Source: Akkermansiaceae bacterium UBA4145 (GTDB taxonomy: Bacteria; Verrucomicrobiota; Verrucomicrobiia; Verrucomicrobiales; Akkermansiaceae). From it: a stretch of DNA of 15,826 nt. This document shows, piece by piece, positions 1-7,762 of the stretch (positions are counted from its first letter, which is position 1; every line of letters begins with the position of its first letter). The DNA lies in assembly GCA_002380675.1 (NCBI GenBank), contig DFWB01000060.1:1-15826 (forward strand). Direction: 5' to 3'. The notes beneath the pieces were generated by a model. That model was given only the letters and a program-made list of their open reading frames with translations. It was not told the DNA's origin and did no database searches. A program made the position numbers and the translations under genes.

Positions 1-1
1 C

Positions 2-1816
2 ACGTGCCTTCTAATCTGGCGCCCCTGGTCGGGGAATGTTGTGATAAACGACGAGTCTGATCCCGGGAAGGGAGCGACTCTCTCCAGCTCAAGGAATCTT
101 GAGAGTGTATCGTCTATTGCCGGGCTGAACGATTGGAAGGAACTCGATGATCCCGTTCAAGATGGCTGGGAGTCCGAGGCACTGCACGATCTTCTCAAGA
201 AAAAGCTGGCGGTGATATCCGGTCAGATCACCAGTGATGTTTTTGATCAGGACCTGCTTAGTAAGGTTGTAGGACAGGATGTTGAGGGCTCCGTTCTAGT
301 TCCAGTAATTTCAGAGGACACCTGGAGTGGCGGAGGCGTTGTCGTCCGGCGTAGAGAAGTCCCGGAAGAAGTGTCCTACTCGAACCGGGCTGGGTTCACT
401 TCAGCATTGCAGATGATTTCAAATGCCCTCGGAGGAGAGGCCAAGTCCCGTCGCTGCAGCTTCAAGGTTGTTGAGTTGAAGGTGGAACAGGAACTGGTGC
501 GCGCCAGAGTTCTGATTGAGTGTGCGAGAATAGATCAAAGTGGGGTGTTAGAGCAGCATGGCGACTGGTTGACGACATGGAAGAGAAGTGGGTCCGGAAA
601 GGAGCTCATGCTCTCCGGGGTCTTGCTGCAGCGATTCGAGCAGAGCGAGGGAGAACGCAGGCTCTTCGCCGATTGCACGGAGTCAATTCTCAAGGGCAAT
701 GAGTCCTACCGCCGCCAGCTGCAGTTGGGATACCCCTATTGGCTCCAGAGAATACAGGACACCCGGCAAATGACCTTACTAGGTACTCCGGGAACTGCCC
801 TCGGTGACGTTAATGGCGATGGTTTGGAGGATCTCTATCTCTGCCAGCCGGGAGGTCTTCCCAATCGTCTTTTTGTCCAGCAGCCCAATGGTAGTCTAAA
901 GGACTTCACGGAGGAGTCCGGGACAGGTTGGGTTGAATCCTGTCGTAGTGCGCTCTTTGTAGATCTCGATAATGACGGTGATCAGGATTTGGTGATTGCT
1001 TCCTACGCCCGAATGGTTGTCTCGCGCAATGACGGTAAAGGGCGCTTCTCGGTAGCGGGAATCATGGAGCTCGGCATAGGGGCGATGGGTGTTTCAGCGG
1101 CAGATTACGACGGTGATGGAGATCTGGATCTTTATGTCTGTCATTACAGCAGGGGAGACCTTGACCTTGAGGCCGGAGCTACGGTTATAGGATCGGGAGG
1201 GCAGTTCGTTTACCATGACGCCAACAATGCCGGCCGTAATTATCTGTATCGGAATGAAATCCAGTCTGGATCCTGGGACTTCCAGGATGTGACAGAAGAA
1301 GTCGGCTTGGATGTGAACAATCGGAGATTCAGTCTCGCTGCGGGATGGGAGGATTATGACAACGACGGAGATCAGGATCTCTACGTGGCGAATGATTTTG
1401 GCCGTAATAATTTATACCGAAATGATAACGGGAGGTTTGTCGATGTTGCGCCCGAGGTTCAGGGGGAGGATCGAGCCTCCGGAATGTCTGTTTCGTGGGG
1501 TGATGCCGACAGGGACGGGGTGATGGATCTTTATGTGGCCAATATGTTCTCGGCAGCAGGCAATCGGATTGCGCCCCAGGAAGGGTTCAGTCCGGGGTCC
1601 TCGGCAGAGACGAGAGGAGCTCTCCTTCGATTCGCCCGCGGCAACACTCTCCTTGTGCAGGAAGAAGGAAAGTTCCGGGATGCAAGTGAGGAGCTGGGAG
1701 TGACAATGGGTCGTTGGGCATGGAGTTCCATGTTCGCAGACATCAATAACGACGGGTGGGAGGATCTTCTGGTAGCCAATGGATATATCACCACTCCCGA
1801 TACGGGAGACTTATGA
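2..1816 (+). CDS. FG-GAP/VCBS repeat (CRTAC1-type) protein, part before an in-frame UGA; 5' end open
   Basis: The frame is open to the left edge, so the true start may lie outside the window. GTG at 41 (GGGGA at 31-35) is an internal candidate, but a start there leaves no signal peptide, unexpected for this family. Counting from GTG 41, residues 1-230 match no domain I recognise. Residues 253-591 carry FG-GAP/VCBS repeats with calcium-type DxDxDG loops, such as DVNGDGLED, DLDNDGDQD, DYDGDGDLD, DYDNDGDQD and DINNDGWED. Such repeats fold as an extracytoplasmic beta-propeller, often in surface or adhesion-like proteins. The frame stops at TGA 1814-1816 just after a blade ending in VANGY. No UnbV domain is present before the stop, whereas family members normally have one after the propeller. 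It follows in the same frame after the TGA, so this is probably the first half of a longer protein. Confidence 0.85.
   Translation, partial: TCLLIWRPWSGNVVINDESDPGKGATLSSSRNLESVSSIAGLNDWKELDDPVQDGWESEALHDLLKKKLAVISGQITSDVFDQDLLSKVVGQDVEGSVLVPVISEDTWSGGGVVVRRREVPEEVSYSNRAGFTSALQMISNALGGEAKSRRCSFKVVELKVEQELVRARVLIECARIDQSGVLEQHGDWLTTWKRSGSGKELMLSGVLLQRFEQSEGERRLFADCTESILKGNESYRRQLQLGYPYWLQRIQDTRQMTLLGTPGTALGDVNGDGLEDLYLCQPGGLPNRLFVQQPNGSLKDFTEESGTGWVESCRSALFVDLDNDGDQDLVIASYARMVVSRNDGKGRFSVAGIMELGIGAMGVSAADYDGDGDLDLYVCHYSRGDLDLEAGATVIGSGGQFVYHDANNAGRNYLYRNEIQSGSWDFQDVTEEVGLDVNNRRFSLAAGWEDYDNDGDQDLYVANDFGRNNLYRNDNGRFVDVAPEVQGEDRASGMSVSWGDADRDGVMDLYVANMFSAAGNRIAPQEGFSPGSSAETRGALLRFARGNTLLVQEEGKFRDASEELGVTMGRWAWSSMFADINNDGWEDLLVANGYITTPDTGDL
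1814..1816 (+). other. In-frame UGA codon, candidate selenocysteine codon
   Basis: TGA at 1814-1816 is the only interruption in a frame running from the window edge to TAA 3836-3838. The codons on either side stay in register, with residues TGDL before and SFFWRQVV after. No indel is needed to join the halves, and the joined product has the normal order propeller, UnbV. UGA serves as a normal stop in the substrate-binding protein gene (13291-13293), which argues against a genome-wide reassignment. It could be read as selenocysteine, be a recent nonsense mutation, or be a base-calling error. The hairpin just downstream favours the first, but does not prove it. Confidence 0.45.
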
Positions 1817-1845
1817 AGTTTTTTCTGGCGGCAGGTCGTGTCGCG
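1817..1845 (+). promoter_or_regulatory. SECIS-like stem-loop downstream of UGA
   Basis: The bases after the UGA can fold into a five-pair stem, GCGGC (1828-1832) with GTCGC (1840-1844), closing a seven-base loop AGGTCGT (1833-1839). One of the pairs is G-U. The loop begins 16 bases after the UGA. Bacterial SECIS elements lie inside the coding region right after the UGA, and the E. coli fdhF loop AGGUCU starts 17 bases after its UGA, with a G and U there bound by SelB. Shared features are the AGGUC loop start, a C-G closing pair and the spacing. Differences are one extra loop base, no bulged U in the upper stem, and little lower stem. The same bases encode W-R-Q-V-V-S, so the similarity could be accidental. 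Confidence 0.4.
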
Positions 1846-3838
1846 TTCTCATCAAGCCACCTCCAGAGAGCCTTCTTCGGCGCATATTGATCTATCAAGG
1901 ATGATGAAGAGGGGCCGTTCGTGGAGCGGTCGTGAGCGTCATTGCATGTACCTTCACCTTGGGACTAACGACAAGGGAAGGATGCAACGGTTCGCCAATG
2001 TGTCCGCGATTTCCGGTATGGACTTTCCAGAGGACGGAAGGTCTTTGTGTCTGGTTGACTGGGATCATGACGGAGATCTTGATTTCTGGATCTCGAATCG
2101 GACCGCTCCCCAATTGCGCTTTCTTCGCAATGATGCGCCACGTGCTGGACGGTTTCTTGGTCTTCGCTTGGAGGGGAAAAAGGGAAATCGCGACGCGATC
2201 GGCGCTCGAGTCGAGGTAGTGGTTCCTGGGAGGGATCAGGCTGTCGTCAAGACAGTACGCGCTGGCGATGGCTATCTTGCGCAGTCGAGTAAGAGTCTGG
2301 TTTTTGGATTGGGGGAGTTTAGCGGAGATGTTGCGGTAACTGTTCGGTGGCCGGGAGGGGCGGTGAGCAAGATCGAGAATTTGGCTGCGGATCTACATTA
2401 CCACCTGGCTGAAGGAAGTGCGCCTTTACGTTGGGAACGCCCGTCTTCTGATCTTGCTCTCAGACCTGGTGTAACAAGTCCTGGTCTTTCCTCAGATACT
2501 GTGAGAGTTCCGATGGTTACCTTGCTGAAAGTTCCCACGCTGGAGTATCAGGACATGAAGGGGAGGGCTGCGAAGGTGCCCAAGGTTGGTCGGTTTACGC
2601 TTTTGAATCTGTGGGCGAGCTGGTGCGCTCCGTGCCTGTCAGAGTTGGAGGAGTTTAAAGACAGGTTTGAGGATTTGGAGGCAGCCGGAGTGGAAGTTGT
2701 TGCTCTTGCCCTCGATGGCGTTGGGCAGGATGAGGGAGATCCCTCTGATGCAAAAAAGCGGGCTGAGAGAATGGGTCTTCCGTTTGCGACTGGCCTGGCC
2801 AACGAAAAGATTCTCACGATTCTCGAGCGATTGCATGTTCGTTTGACTCCGATGGAGCTTGATTTGGTGATTCCTTTGAGCCTGCTTATTGACAAGGAGG
2901 GGCGTCTTGCAGTGCTCTATAAGGGAGCTCCGGGAGTGGACGAGATTCTGGCAGATCTAGGGCACTCATCGCTAGCTCGGTGGGAGCGCCTTGTAGGATC
3001 TGCAGGTCTAGGGGGGGTGTCTCTTGAGAGCATTGATTCCACCGTCGGGGTGGCAGCGGACCAGCTCGAAGTTTCTCAGCGCTTCCAATTCGCGCAGGAC
3101 ATGTGGCAGGGGCGATGGCTCACGGCTGCTGAGGTGCAATTTCGGGACACCCTCTCAGTGTCTCCAGATTTCGCGGAGGCCGCGAATAATCTCGGTCTGG
3201 TCCATGCTACCGCGGGTCAGCATGATAAGGCTGTTGCGGCTTATCAGAGGGCCCTGTCGGTTCGGGAGGATTTTGCGGCCGGGCATATGAATCTTGGTCT
3301 TTCGCTCGATGCACTTGGGAAAAGCCCGGCGGCGCAGAATAGTTTGCTAAGGGCTTTGGAGCTAGATCCTGCTCTTCCAAAGGTGAATGATGCTCTGGGA
3401 TTATTGCATGCAAAGCGCGGTGATTTACCCGCAGCAAAACAGTATTTCGAAAAGGAGACCGAGGTGAACCCTGATTTCGCTGAAGGCTTCAATCATCTTG
3501 GTTTGATCTATCTTTCTCTCAATCAGGCCGCGAGCGCGTTAGAGCCTCTGCGAAAGGCGGCTTCCCTCGATTCTCAAAATGCAGACGCGCTCAACAATTT
3601 GGGGTTGGCTTGTAAGCGTGTCGGCCTCCTTGAAGAGGCGGGGCAGGCTTTCGAGAATTGCGTAAAGGTGAATCCCCAATTCGTTCCCGGACTCATCAAC
3701 CTGGGAATCTTTCATATCGATACGGGTAACCTGGCTATCGCTGAGCAACGCCTTATTCAGGCTCTCAACATACAGCCAGGATCGACAATGGCTCGTCGAA
3801 ATCTCTCTCGTGTCCGGAGTATGCGAACGAAGAAGTAA
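1817..3838 (+). CDS. UnbV + TlpA-like thioredoxin + TPR region, continuing in frame after UGA 1814-1816
   Basis: This frame continues from the TGA with SFFWRQVV, in the same register as the upstream part. Residues here are counted from GTG 1838. A last FG-GAP blade (DWDHDGDLD, residues 74-82) ends in LRFLRNDAP. A UnbV/ASPIC domain follows (about 118-190: GARVEVVVPG, RAGDGYLAQSS, VRWPGG). A TlpA/AhpC-like thioredoxin fold occupies about 228-370 with the redox motif WCAPC at 262-266. The C-terminus (about 411-660) is roughly seven TPR units of the type NNLGLVHATAGQHDKAVAAY. Thioredoxin domains of this type act as periplasmic thiol-disulfide reductases, and TPRs bind protein partners. The possible starts are poor: GTG 1838 sits inside a hairpin, and ATG 1901 has AAGG directly abutting it. 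Read-through would give one protein of about 1265 residues from GTG 41. If the UGA is a true stop, this half is a broken remnant. Confidence 0.82.
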   Translation, partial: SFFWRQVVSRSHQATSREPSSAHIDLSRMMKRGRSWSGRERHCMYLHLGTNDKGRMQRFANVSAISGMDFPEDGRSLCLVDWDHDGDLDFWISNRTAPQLRFLRNDAPRAGRFLGLRLEGKKGNRDAIGARVEVVVPGRDQAVVKTVRAGDGYLAQSSKSLVFGLGEFSGDVAVTVRWPGGAVSKIENLAADLHYHLAEGSAPLRWERPSSDLALRPGVTSPGLSSDTVRVPMVTLLKVPTLEYQDMKGRAAKVPKVGRFTLLNLWASWCAPCLSELEEFKDRFEDLEAAGVEVVALALDGVGQDEGDPSDAKKRAERMGLPFATGLANEKILTILERLHVRLTPMELDLVIPLSLLIDKEGRLAVLYKGAPGVDEILADLGHSSLARWERLVGSAGLGGVSLESIDSTVGVAADQLEVSQRFQFAQDMWQGRWLTAAEVQFRDTLSVSPDFAEAANNLGLVHATAGQHDKAVAAYQRALSVREDFAAGHMNLGLSLDALGKSPAAQNSLLRALELDPALPKVNDALGLLHAKRGDLPAAKQYFEKETEVNPDFAEGFNHLGLIYLSLNQAASALEPLRKAASLDSQNADALNNLGLACKRVGLLEEAGQAFENCVKVNPQFVPGLINLGIFHIDTGNLAIAEQRLIQALNIQPGSTMARRNLSRVRSMRTKK

Positions 3839-3847
3839 AGTGGTTTG

Positions 3848-6800
3848 CTAAGGTCTCCTGATGCGGAGCTCTCTTTTTCCCTTTGGAAAAGGCGATTGCG
3901 TCACAGTGCCATCTGGCCATTGAACCTTTGAAGTGGTGGGGCTGATGCCTTCAGGGGTGGTGAAGCTGAAGAGAGCTGGGGTCTGGGAGAGGTAGCCTGC
4001 GCCAGCCCGAATTTCTCCGGTCCGAATACTTTGATCAGAAAGTTGGATGGAAACCCGAGCCCCAATACCGCGACGATTACCAGCTGGGCCCTCGAGGACA
4101 ACCTGATAGGGGAGGGGGCCTCCGGTTCGGATGAAAGATCGCACGGGCCCATCATTGATCCCCACCATCAGATCAAGTCGTCCATCTCCGTTCAGGTCCG
4201 AGGAGATAACGCTCTTTGCGTCCTCAGGAATAACGATGCCGCTAGCCGCTGGAGAGACGGCTTTAAAGTTTCCAGCCCCATCACCCTCGAGGATCAGTCC
4301 GAGGCCGCCGACCATCGGTCGCGTTTCGATCTGAGGGCCAAAAAAGTTTTGTGCGAGGAAGATATCAGGGTGTCCGTCTCCGGTGGCGTCGAGAAATGAG
4401 GAGCCAAAGGAAGGAGATGCCTGAGCAAGGCGGGGGAGAGCCTCAAAGGTAAAGTTGGCCTTACCGTCGTTCCGGAATATGCCGGATTCAAGAGTGTTAG
4501 CCTCCATTCGCAGAGACTTCCCAAGGCTGCTCCTGGGATAAATTTCGGGGAGAGCAGCACTGGCAAAATTATGAAAAGTCTTAAGCTTACTGCCAACAAA
4601 AGGCATGGCGTTCCGGGAGCAGCTGAATCCACGGTGCGGGTAGCAAACTCCGCCCTCAAAACCTGCTTCAACGATTCGTTTGCGACCCGAGTTTTCAAAG
4701 TCGCCGTAGAAGAGAACCTCGGGGGTCTTGGAGCTCGCCTTGTATTTTGTGTTTAATCCAAAATTAGTGGCTAGGAAGTCGATGTCTCCATCATGATCAA
4801 TATCTGCGCCATTGATGCCCGTCCACCATCCAAGAAAGGGGCTGAGTCCGGACTCCTCTGTTGCGTCAACGAGTTTGCCCTTGTCGTTCCGGAGAAACTG
4901 GATGGGTCCCCACTCGGTGCTGACTAGCAAATCAACCCATCCGTCCCCGTCGGCGTCGGACCATATCGCGCCAGTGACAATACGCTTTTCCGTCAGAGCT
5001 GGAGACTGCTTGGATACGTCCGTGAACTTTCCATTTGAATTGCGAAGTAGTTTGCTGCTCGAGGGAGTGGGATAGGCGCCTGGAACGCCGCGCCCTCCAA
5101 TGAAGAGATCAAGATCGCCATCCCGATCGAAGTCTGCAGTTGCAATGACACTGCTACTATCAAGATTCGTCGGGAGCGACCCGGATTTCGCTGGTACGAA
5201 GTAGCCCTTTCCGTTATTCAGATAAATTCGGTCCGCATATGCAGGGTTGGCTGGTGGGTGCTCGACGCTGCCGCTGGCAACCACCAGATCAAGGTCGTTG
5301 TCACCGTCACAGTCAAAAAACAAGGCTCCAAGGTCCTCGCTGGTCTTATGGGCGCTCGCGGCCGTGAACGGTTGTGTCGTATATTTTCCAGCGCCCTGAT
5401 TTATGATCAGGGTGCCAAGATACCCTGCGCATCCACCGAGGAAAAAGTCTTCGTCTCCGTCCCCGTCGATGTCTCCGCATGCCAGAGATGGCCCCCATTG
5501 GGATTGGCGGTTGGGGAGGAGTGGTTGAAGTCGGAAATCGTTAAACGGCATTTCCCAATGCCGGGCCGCAGCTAGGGCGCTGCTTGAGCGGAAAAGGGGC
5601 GACGGAGTCCGTGGTTTGATCTTTGGAGGGGCGGCATCACGCTGATAGAAGGTGTATTTTCGATTCGCGGCGAGGTCTCGATAGGTTGCCTCGAGGCCTC
5701 CGGGCCATGTTACGGTCAAACTTTGAATAATATCGGACTTCCCGAGTCCGAATTGAATAGAGTTTTCGTCACATGAGCTAAAGCCCCGCATCGGATTGAA
5801 CTGGCGAATCTGAAGGCCTTCCGTGGTTGTGATCTTCAGGGTGGATCCAATACCAGATGTGTTTGCGCCGGAGCCTTCCAGTTTCACGATGACCCGATTG
5901 GCGTCGGTAGTGTCATTGCGGTGAATAGAGGGAGGCTCATTGAGATTCGCAACAGCAAGATCAAGGTCTCCATCACCTTCCAGATCAAACCATACCGCGC
6001 CATAGCTCATGCCAGTCTTTGCGAGGCCCCAGCTCTTGCTGTTGTCGACAAATTTGAGCGCGCCAAGATTGCGAAAAGAGAGGTTCTGTTCTGGGCGGGT
6101 AGGAGTGCCCTCATAAAGATCCCACTCGGTCTGGCCGTGCAGTTTTCGGACATCGAGGGGATTGTCAGAGTTGTTAAAATTCCGGGTCATCCCGTTCGAC
6201 ATGAAGACATCGAGGAGTCCATCGCAATCGAGATCCCCCATTTTCACAGCCCAGGTCCAATCCGAGTAGGCAAGTCCTGCGAGGAAGGCGGTCTCATGAA
6301 ATCGCCCTGTCCCAGTATTCATGTAGAGACAGTTGCGCATATATTGCGCCGGGACAGTATTCTGCATGAACCAGGTTGATGCGCCCATCATTCCCATCGT
6401 GGTCTTTGACTTGTAATGTGTCGTTCCCGCCATGTCAGACGAGAGAAAATCTATTAAGCCATCATTATTCAGGTCTCCGCAGTCAGCTCCCATCGTGAAC
6501 CAGCTTGTATGAGGCAGTTGGTGTTGGGTGACATCCGAGAAAGTCCCATTACCATTATTGCGGTAGAGAAGGTCAGGATCTTCAAAGTCATTGCCGACGT
6601 AGATGTCAGGGAGTCCATCGTGGTTAAAATCCCACCAGGTGACGGAATTTCCGTGATAGCGATTCGTAGAGATTCCCGCAGGCTGGGTGACTTCCACAAA
6701 ACGACCACCGTCATTGCGAAGAAGTTTGTCGGGGGCTCCAACATTGTTGATTTTCATGTTCCCCATGCGCTCGGAGACCCCGTAGTAGTTTTCGAATTCA

Positions 6801-7468
6801 GGAAGCATCTGATTGCGGCCGTCCTTTAATATTGTAACGGGACGGTTAGGACGGCCCCCAGCACGATAGAATCTGTGTCCAAGGAGATAGACGTCGAGGT
6901 CGCCATCTAGGTCGTAGTCTGCAAATGCTGCCATCGCGAATGCTCCACTGTGAGCGAGTCCAAATCGCGAAGCCGATTCCACAAATTTCCCCTTCCCGTC
7001 ATTAACGAAGAGCTGGTTAGGAGAGCCATAATTACAGACGTAAAGATCTAAATCTTTATCGCCATCAATATCGACTGCGGCCACCCCGGACCCCCATGCA
7101 CTTCCCCCGTCCACACCTGCAGCCCGGGAGATATCCTCAAACCGCCCGTTACCTCTGTTCCGGTAGAGGGTGTTGGTGCGGGCGCCAGAGACAAAATAGA
7201 GGTCGCACTGGTCGTCGCCGTCAAAGTCCCCAGCAGCGATACCGCCTCCGCCTAGCGCAGAGGTGTACAAGCGTTTCAGAGGATGGGATATGTCAATGGG
7301 GTTTACAGACAGGACCCCGGTCTTTTCCGGAGGCAAGGTGGTGAACCGCGGGCCTGACTCTCCTCCAGAGGAAGGAGCGGTGAGGGGAGAGGAGCTGGGA
7401 GCTGCTCCCAATTTTGGCAGGAGGATGGAGAGAAAAATGGAGAGAGCCAGAGTGTTCCAGCGGGACAT
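3848..7468 (-). CDS. Secreted tandem CRTAC1-type protein (two FG-GAP/UnbV units)
   Basis: This 1206-residue protein starts at ATG 7466-7468 and ends at TAG 3848-3850. Residues 1-22 form a signal peptide (basic MSR, hydrophobic core LALSIFLSILL, then GAA), so the protein is exported. Unit one has FG-GAP repeats at about 75-515 (DFDGDDQCD, DIDGDKDLD, DYDLDGDLD, DLNNDGLID, DLEGDGDLD) and a UnbV domain at about 540-610 (MRGFSSCDENSIQFGLG, VTWPGG). Unit two repeats this order at about 660-1110 (DIDGDGDED, DRDGDLD, DIDHDGDID, DLNGDGRLD) and about 1130-1205 (GIGARVSI, RAGAGYLSQT, VQWPDG). Propellers with this loop type bind calcium. The enzymatic or ligand role is unknown to me. No Shine-Dalgarno site precedes the start. 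It converges on the upstream repeat gene with a nine-base gap, but the two are not close copies. Confidence 0.92.
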   Translation of the reverse strand: MSRWNTLALSIFLSILLPKLGAAPSSSPLTAPSSGGESGPRFTTLPPEKTGVLSVNPIDISHPLKRLYTSALGGGGIAAGDFDGDDQCDLYFVSGARTNTLYRNRGNGRFEDISRAAGVDGGSAWGSGVAAVDIDGDKDLDLYVCNYGSPNQLFVNDGKGKFVESASRFGLAHSGAFAMAAFADYDLDGDLDVYLLGHRFYRAGGRPNRPVTILKDGRNQMLPEFENYYGVSERMGNMKINNVGAPDKLLRNDGGRFVEVTQPAGISTNRYHGNSVTWWDFNHDGLPDIYVGNDFEDPDLLYRNNGNGTFSDVTQHQLPHTSWFTMGADCGDLNNDGLIDFLSSDMAGTTHYKSKTTMGMMGASTWFMQNTVPAQYMRNCLYMNTGTGRFHETAFLAGLAYSDWTWAVKMGDLDCDGLLDVFMSNGMTRNFNNSDNPLDVRKLHGQTEWDLYEGTPTRPEQNLSFRNLGALKFVDNSKSWGLAKTGMSYGAVWFDLEGDGDLDLAVANLNEPPSIHRNDTTDANRVIVKLEGSGANTSGIGSTLKITTTEGLQIRQFNPMRGFSSCDENSIQFGLGKSDIIQSLTVTWPGGLEATYRDLAANRKYTFYQRDAAPPKIKPRTPSPLFRSSSALAAARHWEMPFNDFRLQPLLPNRQSQWGPSLACGDIDGDGDEDFFLGGCAGYLGTLIINQGAGKYTTQPFTAASAHKTSEDLGALFFDCDGDNDLDLVVASGSVEHPPANPAYADRIYLNNGKGYFVPAKSGSLPTNLDSSSVIATADFDRDGDLDLFIGGRGVPGAYPTPSSSKLLRNSNGKFTDVSKQSPALTEKRIVTGAIWSDADGDGWVDLLVSTEWGPIQFLRNDKGKLVDATEESGLSPFLGWWTGINGADIDHDGDIDFLATNFGLNTKYKASSKTPEVLFYGDFENSGRKRIVEAGFEGGVCYPHRGFSCSRNAMPFVGSKLKTFHNFASAALPEIYPRSSLGKSLRMEANTLESGIFRNDGKANFTFEALPRLAQASPSFGSSFLDATGDGHPDIFLAQNFFGPQIETRPMVGGLGLILEGDGAGNFKAVSPAASGIVIPEDAKSVISSDLNGDGRLDLMVGINDGPVRSFIRTGGPLPYQVVLEGPAGNRRGIGARVSIQLSDQSIRTGEIRAGAGYLSQTPALFSFTTPEGISPTTSKVQWPDGTVTQSPFPKGKRELRIRRP

Positions 7469-7762
7469 GAGTAAAGAGGGTTTCTTTGTGGGGGTTTCGA
7501 CATCAGACCTGCAAAAGACTCGATGTCAAACTATTAGTATTTAGGGGTTTATATCACCGGGCAGGATTTATTTTAATTAGGCAATTGAGCAGAATCCCAT
7601 TGACCTTGGATGTCCGATTGCAACCATGAGCGATCTTGGAGATTTCCTGCTACGCGAATGAAGATTCAAACTTGCCTTTCGCCCCGGCGCTTCGCCTCAA
7701 GCACCCCGAAAATTCTTCTCCGAATTCCGACCTTTAGCGCGGAGTAATTGTATACACATCCC
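7469..7762. promoter_or_regulatory. Divergent intergenic region with weak promoter candidates
   Basis: This 294-base stretch separates two outward-facing secreted-protein genes and must hold both promoters. On the - strand a perfect -35 hexamer TTGACA lies at 7529-7524, but the best -10 at suitable spacing (TGATGT, 7505-7500) is poor. On the + strand TATACA at 7751-7756 matches five of six -10 bases and sits directly before the next gene. An AT-rich patch lies at about 7566-7585. I see no tRNA, convincing small ORF, inverted-repeat operator or riboswitch-like structure. Confidence 0.35.
7751..7762 (+). promoter_or_regulatory. -10-like TATACA directly before the ATG (possible leaderless start)
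   Basis: TATACA at 7751-7756 is followed by six bases (catccc) and then ATG 7763. Sigma-70 transcripts usually begin about seven bases after the -10 box, which would place the first transcribed base on the ATG. No good -35 is seen; CCGACC at 7727-7732 matches only three positions. The absence of a Shine-Dalgarno site at normal spacing is consistent with a leaderless message, but the call is tentative. Confidence 0.25.

Noticed and set aside
1819..1824. T6 run after the UGA as a sequencing indel or slippage site explaining the break
   Set aside because: Both sides of the TGA are already in the same frame, so an indel would break rather than repair it, and slippage after the stop cannot bypass it.
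1838..3838. Independent gene starting at GTG 1838
   Set aside because: The GTG lies inside the hairpin loop and interrupts the SFFWRQVV stretch that continues the upstream frame. No Shine-Dalgarno site precedes it, and the product would start in mid-domain without a signal peptide.
3852..3878. Terminator for the + strand gene (stem GGTCTCC/GGAGCTC plus T-run)
   Set aside because: Only four clean pairs next to the loop, then a mismatch and a wobble; too weak to call, although a T-rich tract follows.
7600..7628. TTGACC at 7600-7605 as a + strand -35 box
   Set aside because: No acceptable -10 hexamer is found 16-18 bases downstream.
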